Shown here: piece by piece, positions 32,187 through 42,500 of the stretch
How the letters are laid out: every line of letters starts with the position of its first letter
Numbering within the stretch: position 1 is the stretch's first letter
Assembly (NCBI GenBank): GCA_949358305.1
Contig: CASHSZ010000123.1
Coordinates: forward strand, 1 to 42,500
DNA: 42,500 nt
Direction of reading: 5' to 3'
Source: Strigamia acuminata
Taxonomy: Eukaryota; Arthropoda; Chilopoda; Geophilomorpha; Linotaeniidae
The notes under the pieces: model-generated
The model's database searches: none
What the model saw: the letters and a program-made list of their open reading frames with translations, nothing else
Told to the model about the DNA's origin: nothing
Position numbers and translations under genes: made by a program

Positions 32187-32560
32187 CGAATACTCGAATC
32201 GGAAGCGACGAAATTCTAGACGACCACGAGGACGCTTTATCTTCGGCCCCGGGTGGCCGAGCGAGTAGAGTGACCTACCGCACGGAGCTGGTGACCGAGA
32301 GTTCGAGTCCCGCTCTCCCGACTTTCCGTTTCTCCGAAATTATTCGGTAACATCTCTTTCTTTCTTCGTAATTACTCGTTATCGTACTAGTGGTTTATTA
32401 ATACATTCTCATGGGCAATACTCTCCCGCAAGACCCGCGGGAGGGGGGGTCGAAGGTATCGGCCCTTCTTTATTTTATTTCACTTTATTTTCATTATTTT
32501 TTTTTTTCTATTTATTTTTTTTATTTCCACCCATTTATCTATTTATTCATTTATTCATTC
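32187..32560 (+). repeat. tRNA-headed repeat, copy 2
   Basis: A box TGGCCGAGCGA at 32254-32264, B box AGTTCGAGTCC at 32300-32310. Hairpin 1 pairs CTCCCGC (32423-32429) with GCGGGAG (32437-32443). Confidence 0.8.
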
Positions 32561-32590
32561 GCGTCTCTCTTTCGTTCATTTGGCCAAAGT

Positions 32591-33030
32591 GAAGTAGAAT
32601 AGAGTACTCGAATTGGGGCCGACACAATTCCAAGCCACTACGAGGGCGGTTTATCTTCGGCCCCGGGTGGCCGAGCGGGTAGGGTGACCTGCCGCACGGA
32701 GACGTGGACCGAAAGTTCGAGTCCCGCTCCCGCCGACTTTTCATTTCACCGATGTTTTCTCAGAAACCCTTCTTCTATGATTGATTTGTTACAAATGAGT
32801 ACTTTACTAACGCATTCTCATGAATACTACTCTCTCGCAAGACCCGCGGGAGGGGGGGTCGAAGGTATCGGCCCTTCTTTATTTTATTCGACCTCCCTCC
32901 TCTCGTTCTTTTATTTTATTTCATTCCACTTTTTTATTTTATTTATTTTTTTTACTTATTTCTTTCCATTCTTCTCTCTTTTTATTCATTCATTCATTCA
33001 TTCATTCATTCATTCATTCATTTATTTGGT
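32591..33030 (+). repeat. tRNA-headed repeat, copy 3
   Basis: A box TGGCCGAGCGG at 32668-32678, B box AGTTCGAGTCC at 32714-32724. Hairpin 1 is CTCTCGC (32832-32838) with GCGGGAG (32846-32852), one G-T wobble. The tail ends in a (CATT)n run at about 32985-33021. Confidence 0.8.
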
Positions 33031-33337
33031 TCGTTTTGTTTTTATAAATACAGTCCGCGTCGTCAGGTGCCGCTCTACAGAGTTTGCGCCGCAGCAAAAC
33101 AACACCCATTCCTACCTTTGACCCCGCTCGACGGCGTCATTCAATCCGCACGCACCATCGTCGAAAAAGAAAGAAAAAGAAACGAGAAACGAGAAATAAA
33201 CCAATAAAGAAAGACGAGCCAGCCGACCGACCAACTTTCCCGGTTCGTGTTTATTAATTTATTAATCAATTAATTGATTAATTGATTGGTTGGCTAAACG
33301 ACCGTTTCGTCCGTTCGTTCGTTCGTTCGTTTAAGCC
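33031..33337 (+). other. upstream region of the piggyBac gene
   Basis: No other gene is seen. It contains the CAATTAATTGATTAA (33267-33281) and TAAACGACC (33295-33303) motifs and a (TTCG)n run just before the ATG. I found no TTAA-flanked terminal inverted repeat here. Confidence 0.4.
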
Positions 33338-34934
33338 ATGACGGACGGTTTCCCCAAAACGGACGCGGGCGCGCGCGTGTGGGTCGCCGCGACGACGTCG
33401 TACCGGCAGGACGTCGGTTTCGCCGGCGGGACGCCCGGCTACTGCGGTCGCTGCGTGCCGAGCAGCTCGGAGTTCGATTACTTCGAGGAGCTGTTCGGCG
33501 AGGCGGCCCGTTTCATCGTGACCGCGACGAATCGAGCCATCCGGAGAGAGGCGAGAGAGGAGGAAATGGCGCGAGCGCAGGTGCCGAGAAAAAAACAACG
33601 GTGACGATCCGCGACACTCACTCTCACGCTCGTTTTCGTTTTCGTTTTCGTTCTAGGTGCTCGCCGCGTCGCGGCCACGGCCACGAGGTCCAAAGTCCAG
33701 ACGAACGACGGCGGCGACGACGACGACGACTGCTGCCGGTGGGAGCGTCGTGGCCGTTGCCGGTGGCAGCGGCACCCGACCCGGGGCGCGGTGCGCGGAC
33801 CTGAGGGTGCGCCTCACCGCGGGCGACCGGGGGGCGGCCGACGCGGCCGCTCGACGACAATTAGCCCTTCCTCCCCTTCCTCCTCCTCCTCCTCCTCCTC
33901 CTCCTCCTCCTCTTCCTCGGCAGAGGGCACGTGGGCCGGTTCGACCCCTGGCGCTGGACGAGCTGTACGCGTACCTGGGCATTCTCGTGCTCACCGGTTA
34001 CAACCGACAGCCCGAACTGCGCCACTACTGGCAGGGCGACAGGCCCGGCGATCTCGGCGCGCCGGCCGTCCGACGAGCGATGACGCGCCAACGGTTCGAA
34101 GAGGTTTCGCGTTATCTCCACTACAGCACGCAGCCGTCGTACCAGCGGCTGCGCGTTGGCGGGTCGGCGGCCGGCTCCGACGGCGGCAGCACGACGGGAG
34201 AGAGGGCGGCGTTCTTGAAGGAACGCGAACGAGACGACGGCACGACGAAAGTCCGTTTGTTCGCCGATCTGGTGAACAAGCGCTTTCGCGCGTGCCGCGA
34301 GCCCAGCCAAACTCTCTGCGTCGACGAATCGATGATCGCCTACCGGGGTCGATCGGAGATGAAGGTGCGTGCGGGGGTCGCCCTCCGATCTCGTTTTTCT
34401 CTAACGTTCGTTCTTTCTTTCTTTCTTTCTTTCTTTCTTTAACGTTCTTCCCAGGTCCGTCAACCGGCCAAGCCCATCAAATGGGGCTTCGAGTTGTTCA
34501 CACTATGCGACGCGGGCACCGCCTACGTGCTGAACGACGAGGCGCACATCGGCAAACGCGCCAAAATGTTCTTCGACCCGGACGAGGAGCCGGAGCCAGA
34601 GTGAGTCACTTCGTCGTCGCTGTTTCTCTCCTTCGTTCTCACAATTCCTTCTTTTTCTTTTCTCTTTTTTTCGTTTCCAGGTACCCGGGCAGCATCATCG
34701 GACGCATCGTCGTCTACGTCGCCAGGCACTACCTCGGCAAAGGGCACACGATTGCGTGCGACAATCGATTCACGTCCGCCGTGCTGTTCGAGCACCTCTT
34801 TGCCCGCCACAACACAATGGCCGTCGGGACGCTGCGGTCCAACGCGGCCCAAATGCCGCCCGACCTCCCGGACCCCAAGCGGTACCGAGCCAACGCGAGA
34901 GGTAAACCGCCCGCTCGCTCTTCGCATCGTCGGC

Positions 34935-35018
<84 letters not shown>

Positions 35019-35743
35019 CGATTGATTGATTGATTTCACTTCTTTTTTATTCATAGGCGATTTCCTGCATCGTCAGAGTGGCCGACTGTTGCTTACCTGG
35101 TGGAGGGACACGACGACCGTGAGTCTGCTCAGCACGAACGTCGACCCGTTGGCGGCGCCCGGGCACGTCTCCCGTCGCATCGGCGGCAACAGGGTGGACG
35201 TCCGTTGCCCGGCGCCCGCGCTTTCGTACACGCGCAATTTCCACTGGGTGGACGTGCTGAACAGGCTGGTCTCCTCGTTCCGCATCGGGCGCCGTTCCCC
35301 GTACTGGCACCGGTACTTCTTCTTCCACAAGCTGAACCAAGGTGAGCGGGGCGCCGTTTGCCACCGATTAATCCGTCGCTAATTAATTCTCGCTTCTCTT
35401 CTCTTCTCTTCTTCCAGTGTGCGTCAACGCCCGAATCAATATGCTCGAGGCGACCTCGGGCGCGCGAGGCGGCCGATCGCAGCTGCAGTTCAGGAGAGCG
35501 CTCGCCACCCAACTCGTGTCTCGACGGGAGGGGGCCGTGCCGGGCGCGGCCCCCGCGCCCGGCGGACCCGTCGTCCACCGGCTCGAACACACGTCCAAGA
35601 GCAAGCGGTGCAAGGTGTGTTACGTGCGCCGCAAGGAACGGCACGAGAGCAGTTGGTGGTGCGTCCCCTGCGAAATCAACCTGTGCCGGCCGAAACACGG
35701 TCGCGATTGTTTTCAGATCCACGTGGCCGGCGCGGACAAGTGA
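33338..35743 (+). CDS. piggyBac-family transposase gene with five introns
   Basis: Six exons join in frame to 642 aa: 33338-33580, 33657-34364, 34455-34600, 34681-34901, 35057-35341 and 35418-35743. The N-terminal part has SEFDYFEELFG...IVTATNRAIRR, typical of the family. LDELYAYLGILVLTGYNRQP and MTRQRFEEVSRYLHYS are DDE_Tnp_1_7 signatures. The catalytic aspartates are present: D304 (VDESMIAYRGRS), D393 (ACDNRFTSAVLF) and D505 (FHWVDVLNRL). A cysteine-rich C-terminal domain follows (CKVC...WWCVPC...LC...DCF), as in active piggyBac proteins. A Pro run encoded by (CCT)n lies in exon 2. Introns carry TTTC and GATT microsatellites. AATAAA at 35998-36003 is a possible poly(A) signal. Active piggyBac elements usually have no or few introns, so a domesticated PGBD-type host gene is likely. 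No TTAA-bounded inverted repeats were found. Confidence 0.9.
34932..35035 (+). repeat. (GATT)n microsatellite in piggyBac intron 4
   Basis: About 26 tetranucleotide units with one GATC variant occupy most of the intron. Confidence 0.95.
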
Positions 35744-36071
35744 CCGCGACGTTTCCACGACCGAGCGCGCGCCGACGCTCGGGCGGCCAACCGGCCGGTT
35801 AATTTTGTTTTATTTCATTCCTCCATTTGCCAGAACGCGGCGGAGTAGTTTTGTTTGTTTTGCTTATTTATTTATTTATTCATTTATTCCATTTTTTTTG
35901 TAAGTTAATTTTATTATTTATTAACAAAGGCAACAATGACGACGTATTGTCGATGCCGACAAAGAAAAAGAAAAAAAAGAAAACAAACGAACAAATCAAT
36001 AAAAACGAACAAAAACAGACAAGTGAAACGAAAACGTGTGAATTAATTAGCTCGATCGGCCAACCAATCAA
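35744..36071. other. shared 3' region of two convergent genes
   Basis: The piggyBac gene (+) and the coiled-coil gene (-) end tail to tail, with 328 bp between stops. A plus-strand AATAAA at 35998 and several minus-strand AATAAA sites (plus-strand TTTATT, for example near 35880 and 35916) imply that their 3' UTRs overlap. Confidence 0.5.
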
Positions 36072-37685
<1,614 letters not shown>

Positions 37686-37974
37686 CCGTAAAAAAAAAAA
37701 AATGGCGTCGGAGAAAAAAAAAACCTATGGCGTGGTCGGAATGCGACTGTCTGTCTGCCTGCCTGTCAGTCCGTCAGCCAGCCAGTCAGCTGACGACACG
37801 AAAAAAATAAAAAAAAAATGAACAAACAAACAAACAAACAAATAAATAATAGTAATAATAATAATAATTATTATTAAACAAAAAATAATTAATAACCGGT
37901 AACTAATTAACGACGATTAACAACGGCGAGAATGAATGGTAACGACGGCGAACGTTGTCGTTGAAATTGGCGGC
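37686..37974. other. upstream region of the coiled-coil gene
   Basis: No gene is seen. There are an A13 run just before the minus-strand start (37689 on), a (CTGT/CAGT/CAGC)n stretch at 37750-37790, and (AAAC)n, (TAA)n and AT-rich sequence to 37900. Confidence 0.4.
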
Positions 37975-38360
37975 GCTTTATCATCGGCCCCGAGTGGCCG
38001 AGCGGGCAGGGTGACCTGCCGCACGGAGCTGGTGACCGAGGGTTCGAGTCCCGCTTCCCGCCGATTTTTCATTTCTGGCAAAAACTGTATTGTCAAACAA
38101 ATACGCATTCCTGGGGTTTCGATTGATATTGCCCCGTTCCAGTTCGTTCGTCCATACTTATTAGTTCTCTTCAGATGGTGATGATGAACACTCTCCCGCG
38201 GGGTTGCGGGAGGGTGGGGGGGGAGTCGAAAGATTCGGCTCTCCTTTTATTTATTTATTTATTTTATTTTATTTTATTTTATTTTTTTCGTTTACATACA
38301 TATATTTGTTTTTATTTTTATTCTTTTTCTTTTCTTTTCTTTTCTTTTTTTCCGAGATTC
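37975..38360 (+). repeat. tRNA-headed repeat, copy 4
   Basis: A box TGGCCGAGCGG at 37995-38005, B box GGTTCGAGTCC at 38041-38051. TCGGC (37984-37988) can pair with GCCGA (38060-38064) as an acceptor-like stem. Hairpin 1 is CTCCCGC/GCGGGAG (38193-38199, 38206-38212). Hairpin 2 is GAGTCGAA/TTCGGCTC (38223-38230, 38234-38241). Confidence 0.85.
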
Positions 38361-38404
38361 GAACAGAACTGCCGAGTTAAGTTAAGTTGGGCTAAAACAG
38401 AAAA

Positions 38405-38820
38405 GGAAGAAATTCGAAGCGACGGTTCTAGACGGCTACGAGGGCGGTTTATCTTCGGCCCCGGGTGGCCGAGCGGGCAGGGTGACCTGCCGCACGGAGC
38501 TGGTGACCGAGGGTTCGAGTCCCGCTTCCCGCCGATTTTTCATTTCTGGCAAAAACTGTATCACAGAAACACTCATATCTATCTTAACATTGTCGAGTCT
38601 ATTGCACGGTTGTGCGCCATTCTTTCTCTTCAGATAGTGAGGCACACTCTCTCGCGAGGTTGCGAGAGGGTGGGGGGAAGTCGGAAGATTCGGCTCTCCT
38701 TTTGTTTTTATTTTTTTCGTTCATATTTTTGTTTTTATTTCTATTCTTTTTCTCTTCTCTTCTCTTCTTTTCTTTTTTTCTCTTTTCTTTTTTTTTTTTG
38801 TTTTTTCCTCCCCGAGATTC
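38405..38820 (+). repeat. tRNA-headed repeat, copy 5
   Basis: A box at 38466-38476, B box GGTTCGAGTCC at 38512-38522. Hairpin 1 is CTCTCGC/GCGAGAG (38649-38655, 38662-38668), a paired C-G to T-A change relative to copy 4. The T-rich tail extends to about 38805. Confidence 0.85.
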
Positions 38821-38859
38821 GAACGGGGCTGCCGAGTCGAGTTGGGTTAAAACAGAAAA

Positions 38860-39240
38860 GGAAGAAATTCGAAGCGACGAAATTCTAGACGGCCACGAGG
38901 ACGGTTTATCTTCGGGCCCGGGTGGCCGAGCGGGCAGGGTGACCTGCCGCACGGAGTTGGTGACCGAGAGTTCGAGTCCCGCTCCCGCCGACTTTTCATT
39001 TCCGACAAAGCTGTATTGTCAAACACGCATTCCACAGCATTTCAGTTGATATTGCCAAATATTGTGCCGTTCCAGTTTGGTCCCTTATTATTTCGAGATG
39101 GTGATGATGAACACTTTCCCGCGGGGTTGCGAGGGGGTGGGGGAGAGTCGAAAGATTCGGTTCTCCTTTTGTTTTTATTTTTATTTTTATTTTTATTTAT
39201 TTTGTTTTATTTTGTTTTATTTTTTATTTTTTAATTTTCA
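38860..39240 (+). repeat. tRNA-headed repeat, copy 6
   Basis: A box at 38923-38933, B box AGTTCGAGTCC at 38969-38979. Hairpin 1 has one mismatch. Hairpin 2 is extended (GAGAGTCGAA/TTCGGTTCTC, 10 bp with two wobbles). Confidence 0.8.
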
Positions 39241-39841
39241 ATTTTATTCAATTTTTCTCCCCCCCCCCCCCGTCGATCATCGTCGCCACCGTCTCGTGTG
39301 GCGGTCGGGTGAAAGGAAAAAAAAAAGAAAAAAAAAAAAAAAAAAAAAAAAGAAAGAAAACCCTTCGCATCACCTTATCCGCGATGTGTCGGGAGGGCGT
39401 CTGAGAACCCACTCGCCCATTCTCAGCGGCCGCATTTTCCAATTTTCGCCACCGGATGTCGCGCTCGCGTCACGCTCGTCCGTATCCCTCTCATCCCCAC
39501 TCGTTGATCGACCTACTGGCTTCTTCGTCTCCCCTTTCGTCGCTCCTGCCGAGAAAGGTAAGCGAGATCGTCAATCGGATCGGGTCGGGTCGGACCGAAA
39601 CCAACTCGACCGATCGACACGCGTCCTCCCGTTTCTCGGCCGCCGACGCGCGACCGGGATTAATTGATTGGTTTGGTTCGGTTCGGTTCGGTTCGGTCCG
39701 ATCGGCGAATTTTCTCTTTCGTACGTTCGTTCATTCGTTCGTTCGCTCACCCGTTTGTTTGTTTATTATTTAAATCTAGCCACTCCATTCGTTCGTCCAT
39801 TTTTTTTTTTCCCCGTCAACATCCTCATCGCCGCCGCCGAC
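39241..39841. other. upstream region of the Ala/Val-rich gene
   Basis: A possible first exon, 39456-39557, starts ATGTCGCGCTCGCG and ends AAG|GTAAGCGAG. Its frame does not connect cleanly to the exon at 39842, so it may be untranslated or unrelated. A CTAG acceptor at 39776-39779 precedes the ATG region. Simple repeats: C12 at about 39259-39270, an A-rich run at about 39317-39350, (GGTTC)n at about 39672-39696 and (TTCG)n at about 39727-39745. Confidence 0.4.
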
Positions 39842-40575
39842 ATGTCGGGACATCGCCGCGACCACCCTTCGTAAGTTTCGCGACCGTTTAGTTAGTCAGT
39901 CAGTCAGTCAGTCAGTCGGTTAGCTAGTTGGTTAATCGACCAGCCAACCGACCGACTTTCTTTTATCTTTATTTTTTTTTTTCTAAGGATTCCACAGCCG
40001 CCGCCGCTGCCACGCTCCATGGTCGAGTGGAACCTGGGCGCGGGACGGGGCAGGGCGTCCCGATGGGCCGGTCGCGCGGCCCGCGGCTACCCGTGAGTAC
40101 CGTGATCGATCAATTACTTGATTTATTTATTTATTTTAATTTCTTTTGGTTTTTTTTTTTTTTTTTTTTTTTTAGAATTCCACCGCCACCCATCACGCCG
40201 GACATGGAGGTGATCGGCGCGGCGGTGGATGCGGCCGGTCGCTCCGCCGCGGCGTGCAGGGCGGCCGAGGGCGTCGCCCGCGCCCTCGAGTTTCCCGTTC
40301 CAGAGGTGGCCATGGCGGTGGGCACGACGTCGGTGGTCGTGGCGGCCCGCCTGGCCACGTGGGCGACCCGCGCGGCCTTCAGCTCGGTCGCGGCGGCCGT
40401 AGCGGTGGTCGCGGCCACGACGGGCAACGAGGAGGCGGTCGACGCCGTCGTCACGGCGGCCGGTGCGGTCGGGGCGGCTGAGGCAGCCACCATCGCCGTC
40501 GACGAGGCCGCGACGGCGGTAGAGGCGAGCGCGCGAGGACTCCGTCGTTGCCGCGCCAGGAGCTCAACGATGTAA
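39842..40575 (+). CDS. small Ala/Val-rich protein gene
   Basis: Three exons, 39842-39870, 39988-40092 and 40176-40575, join in matching phase (2, 2) to 177 aa. Donors are TTC|GTAAGT and CC|GTGAGT. Acceptors are TTCTAAG and a T24 run ending TAG. The product starts MSGHRRDHPSIPQPPPLPRS, has an Arg/Gly-rich second part, then IPPPPITPDMEVIGAAVDAA and a long Ala/Val/Thr-rich, mildly hydrophobic helical region ending with a basic tail. Exons 2 and 3 both open with Ile-Pro-x-Pro-Pro. There is no clear signal peptide. I do not recognise a family. The biased composition leaves some doubt about coding, but the splice signals and phases agree. Confidence 0.5.
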
Positions 40576-40756
40576 CCGCCGCCACCACCACCATCGCTCC
40601 TCGTTCCATTTTTCAATTTTTCAATTTGTTAATTTGTCAATTTTTCGGTCGTCTTTCAATGTTTCTTTAAAATTTTTAGTTTTTTTTTTAATGTTTTAAT
40701 GTGCAAATGTATAAACGATGTATAAAGAATGTATAAACAAATATAAAAACGAACAA

Positions 40757-40795
<39 letters not shown>

Positions 40796-40984
40796 GCATT
40801 TTATTTTTTGGCCTCAAATATGCAACGAGGGGGAAAAAAAAAAAATAATAATAATAATAATATGATACCGCGGAACACCTGTCCACAGTTCACACGGGGA
40901 ATGAACAGACAAATAAATGAACAAGTAGATAAATAAATAAATAAATAAATAAATAAACGAATAAAATTCTCTCGGCCGCCACCC
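40576..40984. other. region between two convergent small genes, homopolymers
   Basis: No gene is seen. There are a T34 run at about 40758-40792, an A11 run with (ATA)n at about 40842-40861, and (AAAT)n at 40931-40957. These are probably the 3' UTRs of the genes on either side. Confidence 0.4.
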
Positions 40985-41618
40985 TCAATATTCGATCGAA
41001 GAATTTCCGTCGTCGCCACCGCCGCCGTCGGCCGCCCCCTCGTCGCCCTCGGTCTCGTCCGCATAGTCGTCCGCCATCGGGTCCGTGTCATCGTCCACCA
41101 TCTCCACCGGCTCCACCGGCTCCAACGGCTCCACCGTCTCCACCCGCTCCGCCGCTTCCAGCAACCTCCCCTGCATTTCCTCCAGCATCCTCTCGAATTT
41201 CTCCTCCACTCTCTTGAACATGCTCTCGAATCGCTTCTCCAGTCTCTCCAGCATCGCTTTCAGCATCTCCTCCGTCCTCGCCACCACCCCCTCGACGGTC
41301 GTCTCCGGCGCCGCACCCTCGCTCTTCTTTTCGCCCGACCGTGACGGCAATGGCGGCGGCAGCGGTCGCGCTGACGCGCCCCCTCGACGCGACTGGAAGA
41401 AAAAAATAAAATAAAATAAAATAAAATAAAATAAACAAATTGAACCGGATTGAAAAATGTCGGGACGCGATACGGACCCTCTTGATCTTCGTGGGATCGT
41501 TGGTTTTCTTTCCGCACTCGGGCTCGTCGAATCCGCCGGCCTTCGCGAGGTCCCACCCACCAAGCCTCAGAAACCTGACGCGCCGCGTACGAGCGGTGGG
41601 CGTTCTTTTTTCTTCCAT
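40985..41618 (-). CDS. small coiled-coil protein gene with acidic tail
   Basis: Two exons are proposed: 41618-41478 (MEEKRTPTARTRRVRFLRLG..., 47 codons) and 41392-40985 (135 codons plus stop), giving 182 aa in phase 0. The acceptor TTTCTTCCAG is strong, but the donor AGG|GTCCGT is poor, so exon 1 is the weaker part. Exon 2 encodes a Pro/Ser-rich start, then a coiled coil with regular hydrophobic spacing (ARTEEMLKAMLERLEKRF ... RVEEKFERMLEEMQGRLLEA), a VEPLEPVEPVEMV stretch and a very acidic Asp/Glu/Gly tail ending SSIEY. Its layout (short basic first exon, coiled coil, acidic or Pro-rich end) resembles the 36.1-37.7 kb gene in style only. No family is recognised. Confidence 0.5.
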
Positions 41619-41705
41619 TCGTCTATTAGTATTGTAAATAAAGAAATAAATAAATAAATAAATAAATGAATGAATGAATGAATGAATGAATGAATGAATG
41701 AACGG

Positions 41706-41754
<49 letters not shown>

Positions 41755-42316
41755 AAACAAACAAACAAACAAACAAACAAAAACAAACAAACAAAAACAA
41801 AGACAAAGACAAAAAAAAAATAATGAAACAATGGCCGCGCGAACGACCCGGACGAATGCTCGAGGGAAAAAACGAACAAACAAACAAACAAACAAACAAA
41901 CAAACAAACAAACAAACAAACAAACAAAAAATAAAGTAAGGAAGGTTAAACCGAGTTACCTCCGAGCGTCCGATCTGTCCACGTGGCCAATGCTTCTAAC
42001 GGCGAACGTGCCGGCTAATTGGTGTTTTGAACGAGCGAGTGTCCGGCGAGTGAACGATCCAACGTTGCGCTTCTCGATGAAAATTGTCCGAGTCTCGTGT
42101 GCTCATGCGCATCGTGCGGCGCGCAGGTCCACAACACTGTTTTCACGGGCTTTAAAAATAAATAAACTCGTTTCTCTCGTCTTTCTCCGTTTTGTAGATT
42201 TTTATTCGGTTTGTCGTTTCCCGAGCTGTACAAAAAATCAAAAATAAAATAAAATGCGTAACTTTAAACGAATGGCGGCGATGACGGTGACAAATTCTTC
42301 GATTCGATCGGTCGGT
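41619..42316. repeat. simple-repeat block and thymidine kinase 3' UTR
   Basis: (TAAA)n then (TGAA)n lie at 41640-41700, an A48-50 run at about 41706-41753, (AAAC)n at 41754-41800, and (AAAC)n again at 41875-41930. 41940-42200 is unique sequence without a supported gene. A minus-strand AATAAA (plus-strand TTTATT at 42201-42206) lies about 110 nt beyond the thymidine kinase stop. Confidence 0.7.
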
Positions 42317-42499
42317 CTATGGCCGCGCCGCGAAACACGCGCGACATGTCGGAACGTATTTGTCGGCGCCCCCGATCACTACAACGTCCTCTTCGCCCGA
42401 CGTCCGCTTCGTGAACGCCGCTTCCCTTCGGCACCGGTAGCACGTCGCCTCGAGTTTCACGACGTGCTCCGACTTCGGCAGCAATTCGCACACGTGTCC
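42317..42499 (-). CDS. thymidine kinase (TK1 type), C-terminal exon, partial
   Basis: The minus-strand frame enters from outside the window and ends at the TAG at 42319-42317. It encodes 60 residues, including VVKLEATCYRC, REAAFTKR, VVVIGGADKY and VPTCRACF. These match the zinc-binding lasso and C-terminus of cytosolic thymidine kinase: two CxxC pairs that bind zinc, and the VIGGADKY loop that contacts the thymidine base. The enzyme phosphorylates thymidine to dTMP in the salvage pathway. The P-loop and catalytic part lie in exons beyond the window. Tail length after the last cysteine pair is short (FAARP), lacking the regulatory extension of vertebrate TK1. Neighbouring spliced genes favour a host gene. 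The exon's 5' boundary is not visible. Confidence 0.9.
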   Translation of the reverse strand, partial: GHVCELLPKSEHVVKLEATCYRCRREAAFTKRTSGEEDVVVIGGADKYVPTCRACFAARP

Positions 42500-42500
42500 G

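Noticed and set aside
39456-39557. Candidate first coding exon MSRSRHARPYPSHP for the Ala/Val-rich gene
   Set aside because: It has a good donor, but joining to the CTAG acceptor at 39779 puts the later ATG out of frame. Kept only as a possible untranslated exon.

Overview
This is a eukaryotic, metazoan and probably arthropod genomic window. The reasons are GT-AG spliced genes with introns of about 50 to 200 nt, Ty1/copia and Ty3/gypsy retrotransposons, a piggyBac-family transposase gene, a TK1-type thymidine kinase exon, satellites and very abundant microsatellites. There is no bacterial-style operon. The species cannot be named from the sequence alone.

Layout. 1-12.3 kb is a nest of LTR retroelements: a 5'-truncated copia Pol with the start of its 3' LTR (+ strand), a GC-rich Gag-like ORF with a PPPPPTYEE late-domain-like motif (- strand), a candidate LTR at 5162-5833, a 567-aa cysteine-containing ORF, and an uninterrupted gypsy RT-RNaseH-integrase ORF (all - strand). 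12.3-12.9 kb is a GC-rich transition with a fold-back. 12.9-17.7 kb is a satellite built from 11-bp palindromic CCGTTAACGG(G/C) units, a roughly 52-bp minisatellite and ten copies of a 98-bp core, ordered into a roughly 1.3-kb three-monomer higher-order repeat. 18.2-19.0 kb holds a small spliced gene for an acidic protein. 19.85-26.26 kb is a direct tandem array of ten units of about 0.6 kb with conserved flanks, a variable central cassette and a conserved UUCG-capped hairpin followed by a TAAA tail.

27.5-42.5 kb is gene-dense. I resolved exon structures with consistent reading phase for: a 953-aa zinc-finger protein with an octapeptide repeat and an Arg-Ser region (+); a 642-aa piggyBac transposase with five introns and all three catalytic Asp residues (+); a 463-aa coiled-coil protein with a Glu-Pro run (-); a 177-aa Ala/Val-rich protein (+); a 182-aa coiled-coil protein (-); and the last exon of a thymidine kinase (-, running off the window). 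Two clusters of three tRNA-headed repeats (31.7-33.0 and 38.0-39.2 kb) lie between these genes. They have perfectly spaced A and B boxes and two 3' hairpins whose stems change in a compensatory way between copies.

No pathway links the genes convincingly. The most unusual items are the tRNA-headed structured repeat family, the 0.6-kb cassette array, the nested palindromic satellite, and the intact, intron-bearing piggyBac gene beside a lineage-specific zinc-finger gene. All exon joins were made by eye from splice consensus and phase, without RNA evidence.
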